From Methanomicrobiales archaeon (GTDB taxonomy: Archaea > Halobacteriota > Methanomicrobia > Methanomicrobiales > Methanospirillaceae): 64,000 nt of DNA. Location of the stretch: contig JANXYM010000002.1 in the NCBI GenBank assembly GCA_025350045.1, positions 1-64,000 on the forward strand, read 5' to 3'. A program made the translations under genes and the position numbers. Under the pieces are notes generated by a model, which worked only from the letters and a program-made list of their open reading frames with translations, was not told where the DNA came from and searched no databases. This document shows positions 48,511 through 60,800 of this stretch, one piece after another; the first letter of the stretch is position 1; each line of letters begins with the position of its first letter.

Positions 48511-49542
48511 ATGGATCTTAATTACATGTACGCAGCAGGAACGATTATTTTCGGGGTCCTGTTAGCCCTTATAGCCCGATGGGTTGTGGGATGGCTCAAA
48601 TCCCGGGCAGATGAGACGGAGACCCAGCTGGATGACATTATTGTTGCCGCGATCGGCACCCCTGTACAGGTTGCCATTGTTGTTATTGCAGTGTATTTTG
48701 CTATCAGTCGTTTCGGTATTCTGCCGGAAAACCTGCTATGGATCCTCGATCCACGGTATGTAACGGCATTTTATATCGTCATCATTGCCTGGATCCTCTC
48801 ATCATTCATCCATGACATCATGATGATTTACGGGCACAAACTTGCCTCATTATCTGATGGTGACTGGGACGACCGGCTGGTGGAGCTGCTTGTACTGGTC
48901 AGCAAATACGTGATCTGGTTTGTTGCACTCATGGCAATCCTGTCGGTCTTTGAAGTGAATATCACCCCATTCCTCGCTGGTGCAGGTATCGCCGGGCTGG
49001 CGGTCGCACTGGCTGCCCAGGACATCATATCCAATTTTTTTGGCGGTGCAATCATAACGGTTGACAAACCGTTCAAAGTTGGTGACCGTATCAAAGTGGA
49101 CACGTATTATGGAGATGTAATCAGTATCGGACCGAGAAGTACCCGCTTAAAAACACTGGATTACCAGATTGTGACAATACCCAACAACAAGATTACCACC
49201 AATATTGTCATAAATTATGCCGAACCGGATCAAAAACTCAGGATCTCCCTGCCGGTTACCGTGGCTTATGGCAGCGATCCCAAAAAAGTAAAAGAGATCC
49301 TCCTTGCCATCGCACAAAATACCATCAAAAAAACCGAATATCTTCTTGAAGAACCTGCACCCAAAGCATTTTTCCTGGAGTTCCAGGAATCCAGCCTGAA
49401 GTTTATCCTCTACGTATGGGCCCGGAAATACAATCTTCCCGATGAAGTAAAAGATGCAATTAACATCCAGATTGCGGAACGATTTGCCGCAGAAGGTATC
49501 GAGATCCCCTTCCCGCAGATGGAAGTACGGTTAAAAAAATAA
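48511..49542 (+). CDS. MscS-family mechanosensitive ion channel
   Basis: FLAGAGIAGLAVALAAQDIISNFFGGAIITVDKPFKVGDRIKVDTYYGDV. Confidence 0.93.
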   Translation: MDLNYMYAAGTIIFGVLLALIARWVVGWLKSRADETETQLDDIIVAAIGTPVQVAIVVIAVYFAISRFGILPENLLWILDPRYVTAFYIVIIAWILSSFIHDIMMIYGHKLASLSDGDWDDRLVELLVLVSKYVIWFVALMAILSVFEVNITPFLAGAGIAGLAVALAAQDIISNFFGGAIITVDKPFKVGDRIKVDTYYGDVISIGPRSTRLKTLDYQIVTIPNNKITTNIVINYAEPDQKLRISLPVTVAYGSDPKKVKEILLAIAQNTIKKTEYLLEEPAPKAFFLEFQESSLKFILYVWARKYNLPDEVKDAINIQIAERFAAEGIEIPFPQMEVRLKK

Positions 49543-49984
49543 CTCCCCTTTTTCCTGAATCCTTTGGAACAGCCATCATCCAACAGGGCTGTATCTTCAT
49601 TCGGGCTTTAGGATACTCCGATATCTGATTCAGCACATATGCGCGCTTTCCTAAGATGCCAGACGGAATTTTTTTTAAATTACTGACTGGATGATACCAA
49701 ATTCTCCATATCCTGTCAAAATGCATCGCTCCGGACATCGCAGATTTCCCGGGGTGACTCTGGCATGTGGTCAGATAGCGAATACCTGTTCGTGCGCTCT
49801 GTGCAACAGATTACCGGAATATTCCCTGTGAAATCTTAACCATTGGGGGGTATTTCCCTTTTCTTTCCACAATGTTTTATAGGAATGACTTACAACTTTG
49901 TTAGGCAATTCGCTTCAGTGGTCTAAAGGACCCAGCACGTCCTGACAAGCGCGATTGTGCAATCAGCTGGATCTAAAAAAACAT

Positions 49985-50058
49985 GCCTATGTGACACAGC
50001 CCGGCAGTGTGCCTCCTTGGTAAGGAGGAAGTCCCGAGTTCAAATCTCGGCATAGGCT
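49985..50058 (+). tRNA. tRNA-Thr(GGT)
   Basis: acceptor GCCTATG/CATAGGC, anticodon arm CCTCC-TTGGTAA-GGAGG, T arm CCGAG-TTCAAAT-CTCGG. Confidence 0.92.
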
Positions 50059-50419
50059 CTTATTTTGTTTATGTTCTGTATTATACGGCAAGTGCGGGAT
50101 CACCGCACTATCATAATGAGCTCATCGTCGCTACTGAGGGTGAAGCGCTTTGCTATCATAGCATCATTCATGGAAGTTTCCTGCCCGAATACTATCTTGA
50201 TCTTTTCACGGATCCTGCAGAGCATCAGAGGACTGCATTTTTCCGGGGGTCTTGTCAGGATTTGCATAATAGAAAAAAGGCAAAAAGCAGTATATCAGCA
50301 ATAACCCTGCGGGTGGTGAAAGTGTCCTTTTATCCGGTAATCCCAAAAATGGGAATTTGGAGATATGAAAAACCAAAAGATTTTTGTGTATCGTACAACT
50401 CAGATGAAATTTTAACAAT

Positions 50420-51690
50420 ATGTACGTCCAACTAATTCCTGACAAATATCCGTTTATCAGGCGATGTATGAACTCCCCCAAAATCCCAAAAACCGGCACT
50501 GCAAAAAGAAAGTACATTTTTGCTTCGAGAATGGCAAAAACGCCAAAATCCTTTATCCGTGAGATACTCAAAGTTACTGAAAACCCGGATATCATCTCCT
50601 TTGCCGGGGGGCTTCCCAACCCTGCGCTCATCGATGTTGAAGGAATTGCCCGGGCCACAGCCTGTGTCCTGGCTGAAGATGGCCGGTCCGCTTTACAGTA
50701 TTCCACGACTGAAGGATATCTGCCGCTCCGCCAGTTTATCGCAGAACGGTATAGGAAAAGGCTGGGCTTATCGGTATCTCCTGCAGAGATCCTGATCACG
50801 AACGGGTCCCAGCAGTGTCTTGACCTTATTGGCAAGGTTTTTATCAATATGGGGACTCCATTGCCATAGAACGGCCCGGCTACTTAGGTGCAATCCAGGC
50901 ATTTTCTCTGTATGAACCGCTCTTTCATACGGTAAATCTTGACGACGATGGACCTGATACCGCTATGCTTCGTGAGGTCTGTCGTCACAACAGCATACGG
51001 TTGTTCTATGGGGTACCGAATTCCCAGAATCCTTCGGGAATCACTTACTCACTTGAACGACGAAAGGAGATCGCAGGTATCCTTGAAAAAACCGATGCCC
51101 TGTATATTGAAGATGATGCTTATGGGGAACTGAATTTCTCTGGCAACTCCCTGCCCTCTATGAGGAATTTTTTACCGGAACAGACTCTCATTACCGGTTC
51201 ATTTTCAAAAATACTTTCTCCGGGCATGCGACTGGGGTGGATTGTTGCCCCCCCGGAAATTATGGAGCAGATTGTCATTGCAAAGCAGGCATCGGACCTG
51301 CATTCCAATTATCTCTCACAACGAATTGCCTTTGAGTACCTTCAACAAGGAACCATCGAAATGCATATCAAAAAAATCCAGCTTGCGTACAAAAACCAGT
51401 GTGACTGTATGATCCGGATAATGGGCGAGACATTTCCTGAATCGGTTACCTATACCCGGCCGCATGGGGGGATGTTTGTCTGGGTTACCCTGCCGGATGG
51501 CTGTTCATCGATGAATATTTTTGAAGCTGCTTTAAAAGAACATATTGCCGTATTACCTGGTACACCCTTTTATGTTGACGGTGGCGGGAATAATACCCTG
51601 CGACTGAATTTCTCAAACTCCACTGATGTAAAGATCAGTGAGGGAATGAAGCGCCTTGCACAGGTTATCAAAAAACAGTGCAGGATATAA
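50420..51690 (+). pseudogene. PLP-dependent aminotransferase (fold I), split by a 1-nt frameshift near 50851
   Basis: ORFs 50420-50869 (...LDLIGKVFINMG) and 50965-51690 join as ...FINMG/DSIAIERPGYLGAIQAF...REVCRHNSIRLFYGVPNSQNPSG...GSFSKILSPGMRLGW. Confidence 0.8.
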
Positions 51691-51754
51691 TATTTTTTTT
51701 TAGATTATCCCCCGTTTTTTGTCCGGTATAAAAACAGGATTGATAAATCCCAGA

Positions 51755-51808
51755 TGTACATATATTGTACCGGAAAGGGTATATGCCGCCTTTATAAAAC
51801 GTATACCC
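51755..51808 (+). promoter_or_regulatory. putative promoter with two dyads upstream of the giant TPR gene
   Basis: GTACA-TATAT-TGTAC (51756-51770); GGGTATA (51777-51783)/TATACCC (51802-51808) bracketing TATA-like tttataaaa. Confidence 0.4.
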
Positions 51809-51868
51809 CTAAGTACTGCCGCGTGAAAAACTAACATCCGATACTTATCGTGCGAGGTAAAAAAATAC

Positions 51869-54800
51869 ATGAATAAGAGTGATGCTGAAGCAATGTTGCG
51901 ACAGGGCATCGAACTCTATGACCTTGGCAGGTTCCATGAAGCCATCGTCATGTTTGATCGTGGGCTTGCACTGTTTCCCAAACTGGCAAAAGCCCATTAT
52001 TTTAAAGGAATCGCCCTGTACGATCTCGGGAAATTTGAAGAGGCTGTCACCGCATATGATCTTGCCCTGTCAATCGAACCCGGAGATCCCAACGCATGGT
52101 ATAACAAAGCGGCAACATTAGCCCAGATGAACCGGAATGAAGAAGCCCTTGATGCCTGTGAGCAGTTGCTTTCAATACGGTCTGACAATGCCGAAGCCTG
52201 GATTTTGAAAGGTATTGCATTATATGAACTGGGGCGGTTCAAAGAGGCAATCAGTGCGTACGACCATGCACTTACCATCGATCCGAAACACGCAAAAGTA
52301 TTCTACAACAAAGGTATTGCCCTCGGTGATATCGGCAGGCACCATGAAGCAATCAATGCGTACGACAAAGCAATTGAAATTGTACCCGGATATGCCCGGG
52401 CGTACTATAACCGCGGGATATCCCTGTATGAAATCGGAAAATATGATGAAGCGCTGAAAGCCTTTGAAAAGGCCCATGAACTGGACCCTGCTGATATATG
52501 GGTCTGGTATTACCGCTGTTTTATACTGGCAAAACAGGAGCGGTATGAAGAAGCTGCACAATCAGCAGCAAAATTTCTCGAACATGAGCACGATCATGCA
52601 GATATCTGGACCATTAACGGCATTTCACTGGTGAAAATAGGAAAATTTGGGGATGCCATAACCGCACTCGATCAGGCACTTTTACTCAATCCCCAGGTAG
52701 CAGATGCATGGTATCACAAGGGACTTGCCCATAATCAGCTTCAGCAATACAGCGATGCAATCAGTGCCTTTGATAAAGCTGCAGAACTCAGCCCTGCCCA
52801 TGCCCAGACCTACTATAACCGGGGTATAGCCTATGCATTCCTGAACGACTATGATCTGGCGGTGCAGGATTTCGACCGGACTCTTTCCTTCGATCAATCG
52901 AATGCCGATGCATTTTATTTAAAGGGAGTTTCCAGCATCAACATCAGCAGTTATGATGAAGCCCTTGAAGCGTTCAACCATGCAATAGAGCAAAATGAAG
53001 ACCATGCTGCATCCTATTATTACCGCGGAGTTGCGCTCACAAGGCTGGGCAGGTACAAAGATGCCCTTGACTCTTTCGATTCTGCGCAGACTCTTGATCC
53101 CGAATGTGTACCAGCAATGTACCAGAAAGGATTATCCTATGCACATCTCGGTCGTTTTGCTGAAGCAATAACTGCCTATGACTTTGCACTACAAATTCGT
53201 CCGGCTTATGCGGATGCATTGTACCACAAAGGATTTGCTCTGGCCCGGCTGGGGAGAAATACTGAGGCAATAGGTGCATTTGATCAGACCCTTGCAGAAC
53301 AGCCCCAAAATCCCCAGGCCTACCACCAGAAGGGCCTCCTGCTGGCAAAACTCGGGAAATACGAAGATTCGGTTGATGCATACTTAAAAAGCATTGAGAT
53401 AAAGCCTTCTTACGCACAGGCATTCTACGACCTGGGTCTTGCCTATGCAAAGCTGGAACAGCCTGCCGAAGCAATCAAAGCATTTGAAAGCGCAATTGCT
53501 ATCAATCCTAATTATGTAAATGCCTATTATAACCGGGGACTGGCCTTTGCCAGTCTCGGCCAGTACCGTGAGGCATTCGATGCTTTTGACCAGGCTGCAG
53601 AGATCGATCCTTCCCATACGCTGACTCTTTACCAGAGGGGCATCATGCTCATGCATCTGGAAAGCTATGATGAAGCCCTGGATGCATTTGACTGCGTTCT
53701 TGCTCTTTCCCCCCAGAATGCCGGTGCTTTGTATGAAAAAGCGATGGCGCTTGTGCACCTCAGCCGGCTTGAAGAGGCAATTCTGGTCTTTGATGAAGCT
53801 CTTGAGCAGAATCCCTCGCTGATCAATGCCTGGTTCCATAAAGGTATAACCCTTGCATCACTTGGCATGCAGATCGATGCGATCGTAGCATTCGATAAAG
53901 TAATTATCTTAAATCCAAAACATGCCGAAGCATCTGTGCGCAAGGGAATTGCACTCGTAAACCTTAACCGGTTTGGCGAAGCGATCGTCCTTTTTAACCG
54001 CTCCCTTGAAGATAACCCGCGGGACGTCTGGGCATGGTGCTATAAAGGTGTTGCACTTCTCTCCCTGAATCGTTGCGATGAGGCAATACGGTCATTTGAT
54101 AAGGCAGTAGAGATCAACAGCCAATTCTCCTATGCCTATTATGAGCGGGGCAATGCACTGCTTCTCACCAACCGGTTGCAGGAAGCAATAGGCTCCTATG
54201 ATCTGGCACTTGATATCGAACCGGATAATGAAGAGGTTCTGTTCCAGAAAGGTCATGCACTGATAAAAAATGAACAATATGATGAGGCCATAAAGACTTT
54301 TGAGCTCGTTATCGCCCGTGATTCCCGGAATATCGATGCACTCTATGAAAAAGCGCAGGCTCTTTTTCACATCGGGAGATTCAAAGACGCTGTGCTGGTT
54401 TTCGACACGGTAATTGATATTGACCCTGCGTATCTCAAAGCCCAGTACTTCAGAGCAAAATCTCTTCTTTTAATAAATAATTATGACGATGCCGTGATTG
54501 CATTCGACCGGGTACTGGCCATCTCTCCTCTGGATGTAGCTGCTGCTTATGAAAAGGGTACAGCCCTCCTGCACCTCCGGCGTTTTGAAGAGGCAAATAT
54601 CTCCTTTAACCAGGCCCTTGAACAAGATCCGGCCCTTGTTGATGCCTGGCTAAAGAAGGGTATTACTCTCTCACACCTTGGGTTGGGAGAGAGATCTGTT
54701 GAAGCGTTCGAGAGAGCAATTGCCCTCAATCCCCAGCTCACGGAAGCCACGGTCAAAAAAGGAGTAGCGCTCGTCAATCTTTCCCGGTATTCAGATGCTG

Positions 54801-57800
54801 TTACTATCCTCAATCTGGCGCTGGAAGACGATGCCGGAAATATCTTGGCCTGGTATTATTCGGGTCTTGCCCTTGCCGCTCTGGATCAGACTGCAAAAGC
54901 AGTAAAAGCATTCGACCGGGTTCTGGAGATCAACCGGCGCTGTGCTCCGGCATGGTATGAACGGGGAATTGCACTTGCACGCATTGGTAAACATCTTGAA
55001 GCGGTCCTTTCTTATGATCAGGCACTCGAAATCTCACCGGATGATCCTCATACACTCTATCATAAAGGACTTGCTCTTGCCCAGCGTGAACGGTATGATG
55101 ATGCGATAAAGGCATTTGAACGTGCAATAACGTTTCAGCCTGAAAACGGCCCTGCATATTATTACCTGGGAATCTCCCTGGCCGGGCGGGAACGTTACGA
55201 TGAGGCCATACGGGCTTTTGACCAGGCGCTCCACATCGATCCTTCCAATGCGCCGGCCTACCACTTCCGGGGGATTGCTCTCATCCAGTCGGAAAGATAT
55301 GAGGATGCGGTCAGCACTTTTGAACAGGCTATTGAGCGGGATCCGGCAAATCCGCAGTCATATCATTATCTGGGCATTGCCTATCTCCAGTCAAAGCACT
55401 ATGAAAATGCATTGGATGCACTTATCAAATCAACAGACATGGATCCATCACTTTCTGACGGGTACATGTACCAGGGTATGGCATTTGCCCATCTCGACCG
55501 CCATGAAGAAGCAGTAGTAAGCCTTGACAAGAGCCTGTCTGCAAATCCTTCCCAGATGGAGGCGCTGATCTACCGGGCGGAATCCCTGATCTATCTCAAA
55601 CGATATGCGGATGCCATTGAAACTGACGATCATATCCTTTCATTAAATCCCACTCTTGTTGATATCTGGATGCAGAAAGGAACTGCATATGTCAGCCTGG
55701 GCAAAAAACCTGAAGCCCTGATCGCATTTACCAAGGCACTCGAGATAGATTCGAACCTTTCCGAGGGCTGGGTGAAAAAAGGGCATGTTCTCTATGATAT
55801 GGGAAAAACACAGGATGCAATTAATGCTTATACCCGTGGCCTTGACATAAATCCTTCGTTACAGGATATCTGGATCAGGAAAGGCGATGCCTTAAACGAG
55901 CTGGGAAAAACGGATGATGCCATTGTTGCCTACGCCAAAGCGGTAAAAATCGATCCGGGTAAGGAGGATGGATGGGTAAAAAGTGGCAGGGCATACTATG
56001 ATCTGGGAAGGTACCAGGATGCCATCGATGCATTTGACAATGCCATCACTTTAAACCAGCGAAGCATCGAGGCTTTCCATTATAAAGGACTGTCACTGGA
56101 AAAAATTAACCGGGTAGAAGAGTCAATCCATGTATTTGAGGTGCTTCTGGAAATTGATCCTGCCAACAGTGATGCCCAGTACCATAAAGGTCTTGCACTT
56201 GCAAAACTCGGGGATCACCAGGATGCAATTGTTGCGTATGATAAGACAATTGCACTCCAGCCCTCTGCCCAGGTATGGTACTACAAAGGCCGGTCGCTCA
56301 CAGAGATTGGGAAATATAAGGATGCGATTGATGCCTTCAGCTCTGCACTGGCGATAGAACCAGCCCTCACTGAAGCCTATTATTATCGGGGATATTCCTA
56401 TCTTAAACAGGGTAAATACCCAGAAGCGATCGATTCGTTTGACCGCAACCTTGAGCGTGATTCGAGCAATGCACAGGGATATTTTAACCGGGGTATCGCA
56501 CTCCAGAAACTTGACCGGCATAAAGAGGCCCTTGAGGCTTTTGATAAGGCCCTCATTTACGATCCTGAAAATGCCCTTGCTTTTTATCACAAAGGGCAGT
56601 CGTATGCATACCTGGAGATGTTCAGTGAGGCCGTTTTTTCCTTTGATAAAACGCTTCGTCTCAAGCCAAAATATACTGACGCACGGCTGAAAAAGGGGCA
56701 GGCCCTTTATCATCTGGGGAAACTTCGGGAATCTATTAAGGATTTTGACCGGACTATCCATGAGAATCCCCGAAATTCTTTTGCCTATTACCACAAAGCC
56801 CGTGCCTTGTCCGATCTTGGGAATTTCACTGAAGCCAATGAAGCCTTTGACAGGGCTCTGGAGATCAACCCGGCCCTGATCGAGGCACATCTCCATAAAG
56901 GACTTGGACTTCTCAAACTTTCCCTGTTCGACGATGCCGTACTGTCCTTCGATCTGGCGCTGGAGATCGATCCCGATCTCCAGTCTGCGCATTATCACCG
57001 CGGCTATGCACTGGCAAAAACCGGCAGGTATAAGGATGCAATAACCGCATTTGACCGGGCTCTTTCGCTGCTTCCGACAGATGTGTCGGCAGTCTACGAG
57101 AAAGGATTGTCCCTTTACTCCCTTGGACTGTATCGTGATGCACTTGACTCATTCGACCGCACACTGGAACTCAAACCCCAGACTGCAGATGCGGCGTTTT
57201 ACAAAGCGCTGGCACTGCATGATCTGGGACGCAATGAGGATTCCCTTGCTTCTGCCGAGCGGGCAATAGAGATCAATCCGGATTTTTCCGGGGCATGGTA
57301 CCGGAAAGGTGTTGCCCACCTGGATCTTGAACAATATGACAAGGCCGTCGAAGCATTAAACCGTACCATCGAACTGGACAAGACCAATGCCCAGGCACAT
57401 TTCGATAAGGGACTGGCTCTTATTCATCAGGAAAATCCTGCAAAAGCAATCGAATCCTTTGATCAGGTACTCGATCTCATTCCCGGGTATGCTCCCGCAT
57501 TCTATCAGAAAGGAATCGCTCTCAGCCTCATTGGCATGTATGAAGAGGCGGTACTATCCTTCAATATCGCTCTTGAAATTACTCCTGATAATGCAGATGC
57601 ACTTTACCAGAAAGGGAGAGCACTTGCCCACCTTGAGAATTACCCCGGGGCAATTATTGTTTTTTCCGAGGCTAACAAAATTGAACCAAAGAGAGCAGAT
57701 ATCGTTTACCAGAAAGGTCTCTCCCACGCATTATTGGTTCAGCACGATGATGCAGTCGTATCATTTGACCGGGCGCTTGAAATTGATCCGGGATACACCG

Positions 57801-60800
57801 ATGCCCTGTACCAGAAAGGCCTTTCTCTTGCTGAACTGGGGAGATTTGCTGAATCCATTGATGCATTATCCCGGACACTTGAGACGCGTCCAAAGATTGC
57901 CAATGCCTGGCTGATCAAAGGATTCTGTCTTGCTGCCGAAGAGCGTTACCAGGAAGCAATCCTGTCGTATAATAATGCACTCGATATTGAATCAAACAAT
58001 GCTCATTCATGGTTTTACAAAGGGAGGGCGCAACTCAGTCTCGATGCTCTTTCTGATGCAGCAGGTTCATTCGACCAGGCTTTGGTTAACCAGCCTGCAT
58101 TTGGGGAAGCCTTTTATTATAAAGGTGTTGCTTTGTTCCGTCTGGGAAATTTTTCAGACGCTGCCGCTGCTTTTGAACAGGCAAATGGCCTGATTCCCGA
58201 TTTCGAACCTGCATATCTTCAGAGAGGTCGGGCACTTTTTGTACTGGAACGATATCCGGAAGCTGCGGAGGCTTTCAGCAAAGTCATAGCCGATGATCCG
58301 AAAGATATCATCGCGCTCTATGGGCAGGCACGTGCATTTGATAAACTGGAGTCTTATGACAATGCAGTCCAGTCATACAACCGGGTCAACAGTCTTGATC
58401 CTTCCTGTGAACGGGCATTTCTCTATAAAGGCATGGCACAGGTAAAACTGCAACACACGCTAGAGGCAGTGGAATCTTTTGACCATACCCTTGAGATCAA
58501 TCCGGTAAACATTGATGCCCTGAGTGGCAAAGGTAGATCTTTAGTCGAACTCCGGATGTACGAAGAGGCAGTGAAAAGCTTTGATGCACTTCTGGCCATT
58601 AATCCCGACACTGTAGATATCCTTTATGAAAAGGGACTTGCATTAACCCGCATGAAAAGGGCAGATGCTGCACTTGAAGTGTTCAACCAGTGTATAGCCC
58701 TCGGGCTGGATACCTCACGGGTTCATGCAGAGAAAGGATTTGTACTCTTTGAACTGGGGAAGTATCCCGATGCGGTTCTTTCGTTTGACCGTGCACTTTC
58801 TGTTGACAGCAATGATGCACCCTCCTCCCTTGCAAAAGGTATGGCGCTTGCAGAGATCGGACTGCATAATGATGCGATTTCCGCATTTGATGCAGCACTC
58901 CTGATCGATCCGGAGAACGGACAGGCTCATAGGGGGCGTGGCATATCTCTTGTTAAACTCAGGAGATATGAAGATGCAGTCATATCCCTCGATCATGCAC
59001 TGGAGTACGATAAGGCAAATCCGGATATCCTTACGTGCAAGGGTTACTCACTCTATCGTCTGAACCGGTTCAAGGAATCAGTAGAGGCATTGGGAAAATC
59101 CTTAAAACAGAGACCCCAGGATATCAGGACCCTGTTCTTCCGGGCAAAAGCCTATATGCACCTCAAACGGTGGGAAGATGCAATCACGCTTTTTGAAAAA
59201 GTATTGGCTATTGATCCCCGGCACGCGGCTGCGTGGTATTACAAAGGGCTTGGATATGCCAAGATGGTCTTGTTCGACGATGCGTTACATGCATACGAGA
59301 ATGCGCTGGTAAACGACAGCTCGTGTGTTGTGGCATGGTTCGAAAAAGCAGAGACCCTCCAGAAGACAGAACGATTCGAAGAATCACTTCCGGCATATGA
59401 TCGCACCCTTGAACTCAACTCCCGGCATCAGAACGCAGCCTATCACAAAGGACTTGCACTTTTTATTCTGGGTCGGAATGATGAAGCGATTGGTGCTTTC
59501 GATCAGGCACTTACCATTGGGGGTGAAACCTCCCGGATCACGTTCAGTCGTGGCCATGCACTTATGGTTGCCGGACGGTACCAGGAGTCCTTATCCTCCC
59601 TGGACCGGTCAATTGAACTGGAACCCGACGATTCAGCCTCATGGTACGAGAAAGGACAGGTAATGGCTTTACTGGGGGATTTCAGGGGCGCTGTTAGCGC
59701 TTTTGAAAAGACCCTGGAGATGAATCCAAAGGATGCTCATGCAGCGTTTGGTAAAGGTGAGGCGCTCTTGGCACTTGGCCAGAATGAAGACGCCATCACT
59801 GCTTATGGTATGACATTGTCTCTGGACTCCGCATTCGCTGACGCAGCGTATGGAAAAGGACTTGCCCTTGCACATCTTGAAAATTATCCTGAAGCCATTA
59901 AATCCTTCGATTATACCCTTGAATATGTTCCTGAACATGCCAGAGCACATTACCAGAAAGGACTCTCCCTGAATATAATCGGAAAATATGAAAAGGCAAT
60001 CCGTGAATTCAAAACAGCACTGACTCAGGAATCTTCTCTTTACGATGCGATCTACCAGTCCGGTCTGGCATATGCCCAGCTGGGCAAACATGAAAATGCC
60101 CTCCGTGCTTTTGATCAGATGCTGGAACACAGTCCGGTAAATGCCCCGGTATTATATCAGAGAGCGCTCGCTTTGACCAAACTTCACCGGTTCGAAGAAT
60201 CACTTCCCGCTCTCGATCTTGCACTTGAATTCAATCCTGATCTTCCTGATACTGCGTACCAGAAAGGACTTGTACTTGCTACCCTTGAACGGTATGAAGA
60301 AGCAATTACTGCCTTTGAAAAGGCAATTACACTCGGTCAGGATGATGCACAGATTCAGTTCAATCTTGCTCATGCACTTCTGGTCATCGGCAGATACAAG
60401 GAAGCATTACATTCCCTGAACCGATCGATCGAATTCGCACCTGATGACGCTGGCACATGGTTTGAGAAAGGACAGGTACTGGCATTGCTGGAAGATTTCA
60501 GTGGTGTTGTTGACGCATTTACCCGGACACTGGAACTGAGTCCAAAGGACGCACATGCGGCATTTGGTAAAGGTCAGGCTTTATGCAAACTTGGACGGGA
60601 TGAAGAAGCAATCAGTGCATTTGATCTGACATTATCCCTGGATTCCGCATTCGCTGACGCAGCGTATGCCAGGGGGCTTACCTTTGCCCATCTCGGAAAT
60701 TATCCGGGAGCGATCAAATCATTTGATTACACTCTCGAATACCTTCCGACTCACGCCGGGGCACATTACCAGAAAGGACTCTCGCTGATGGCAATCGGAA

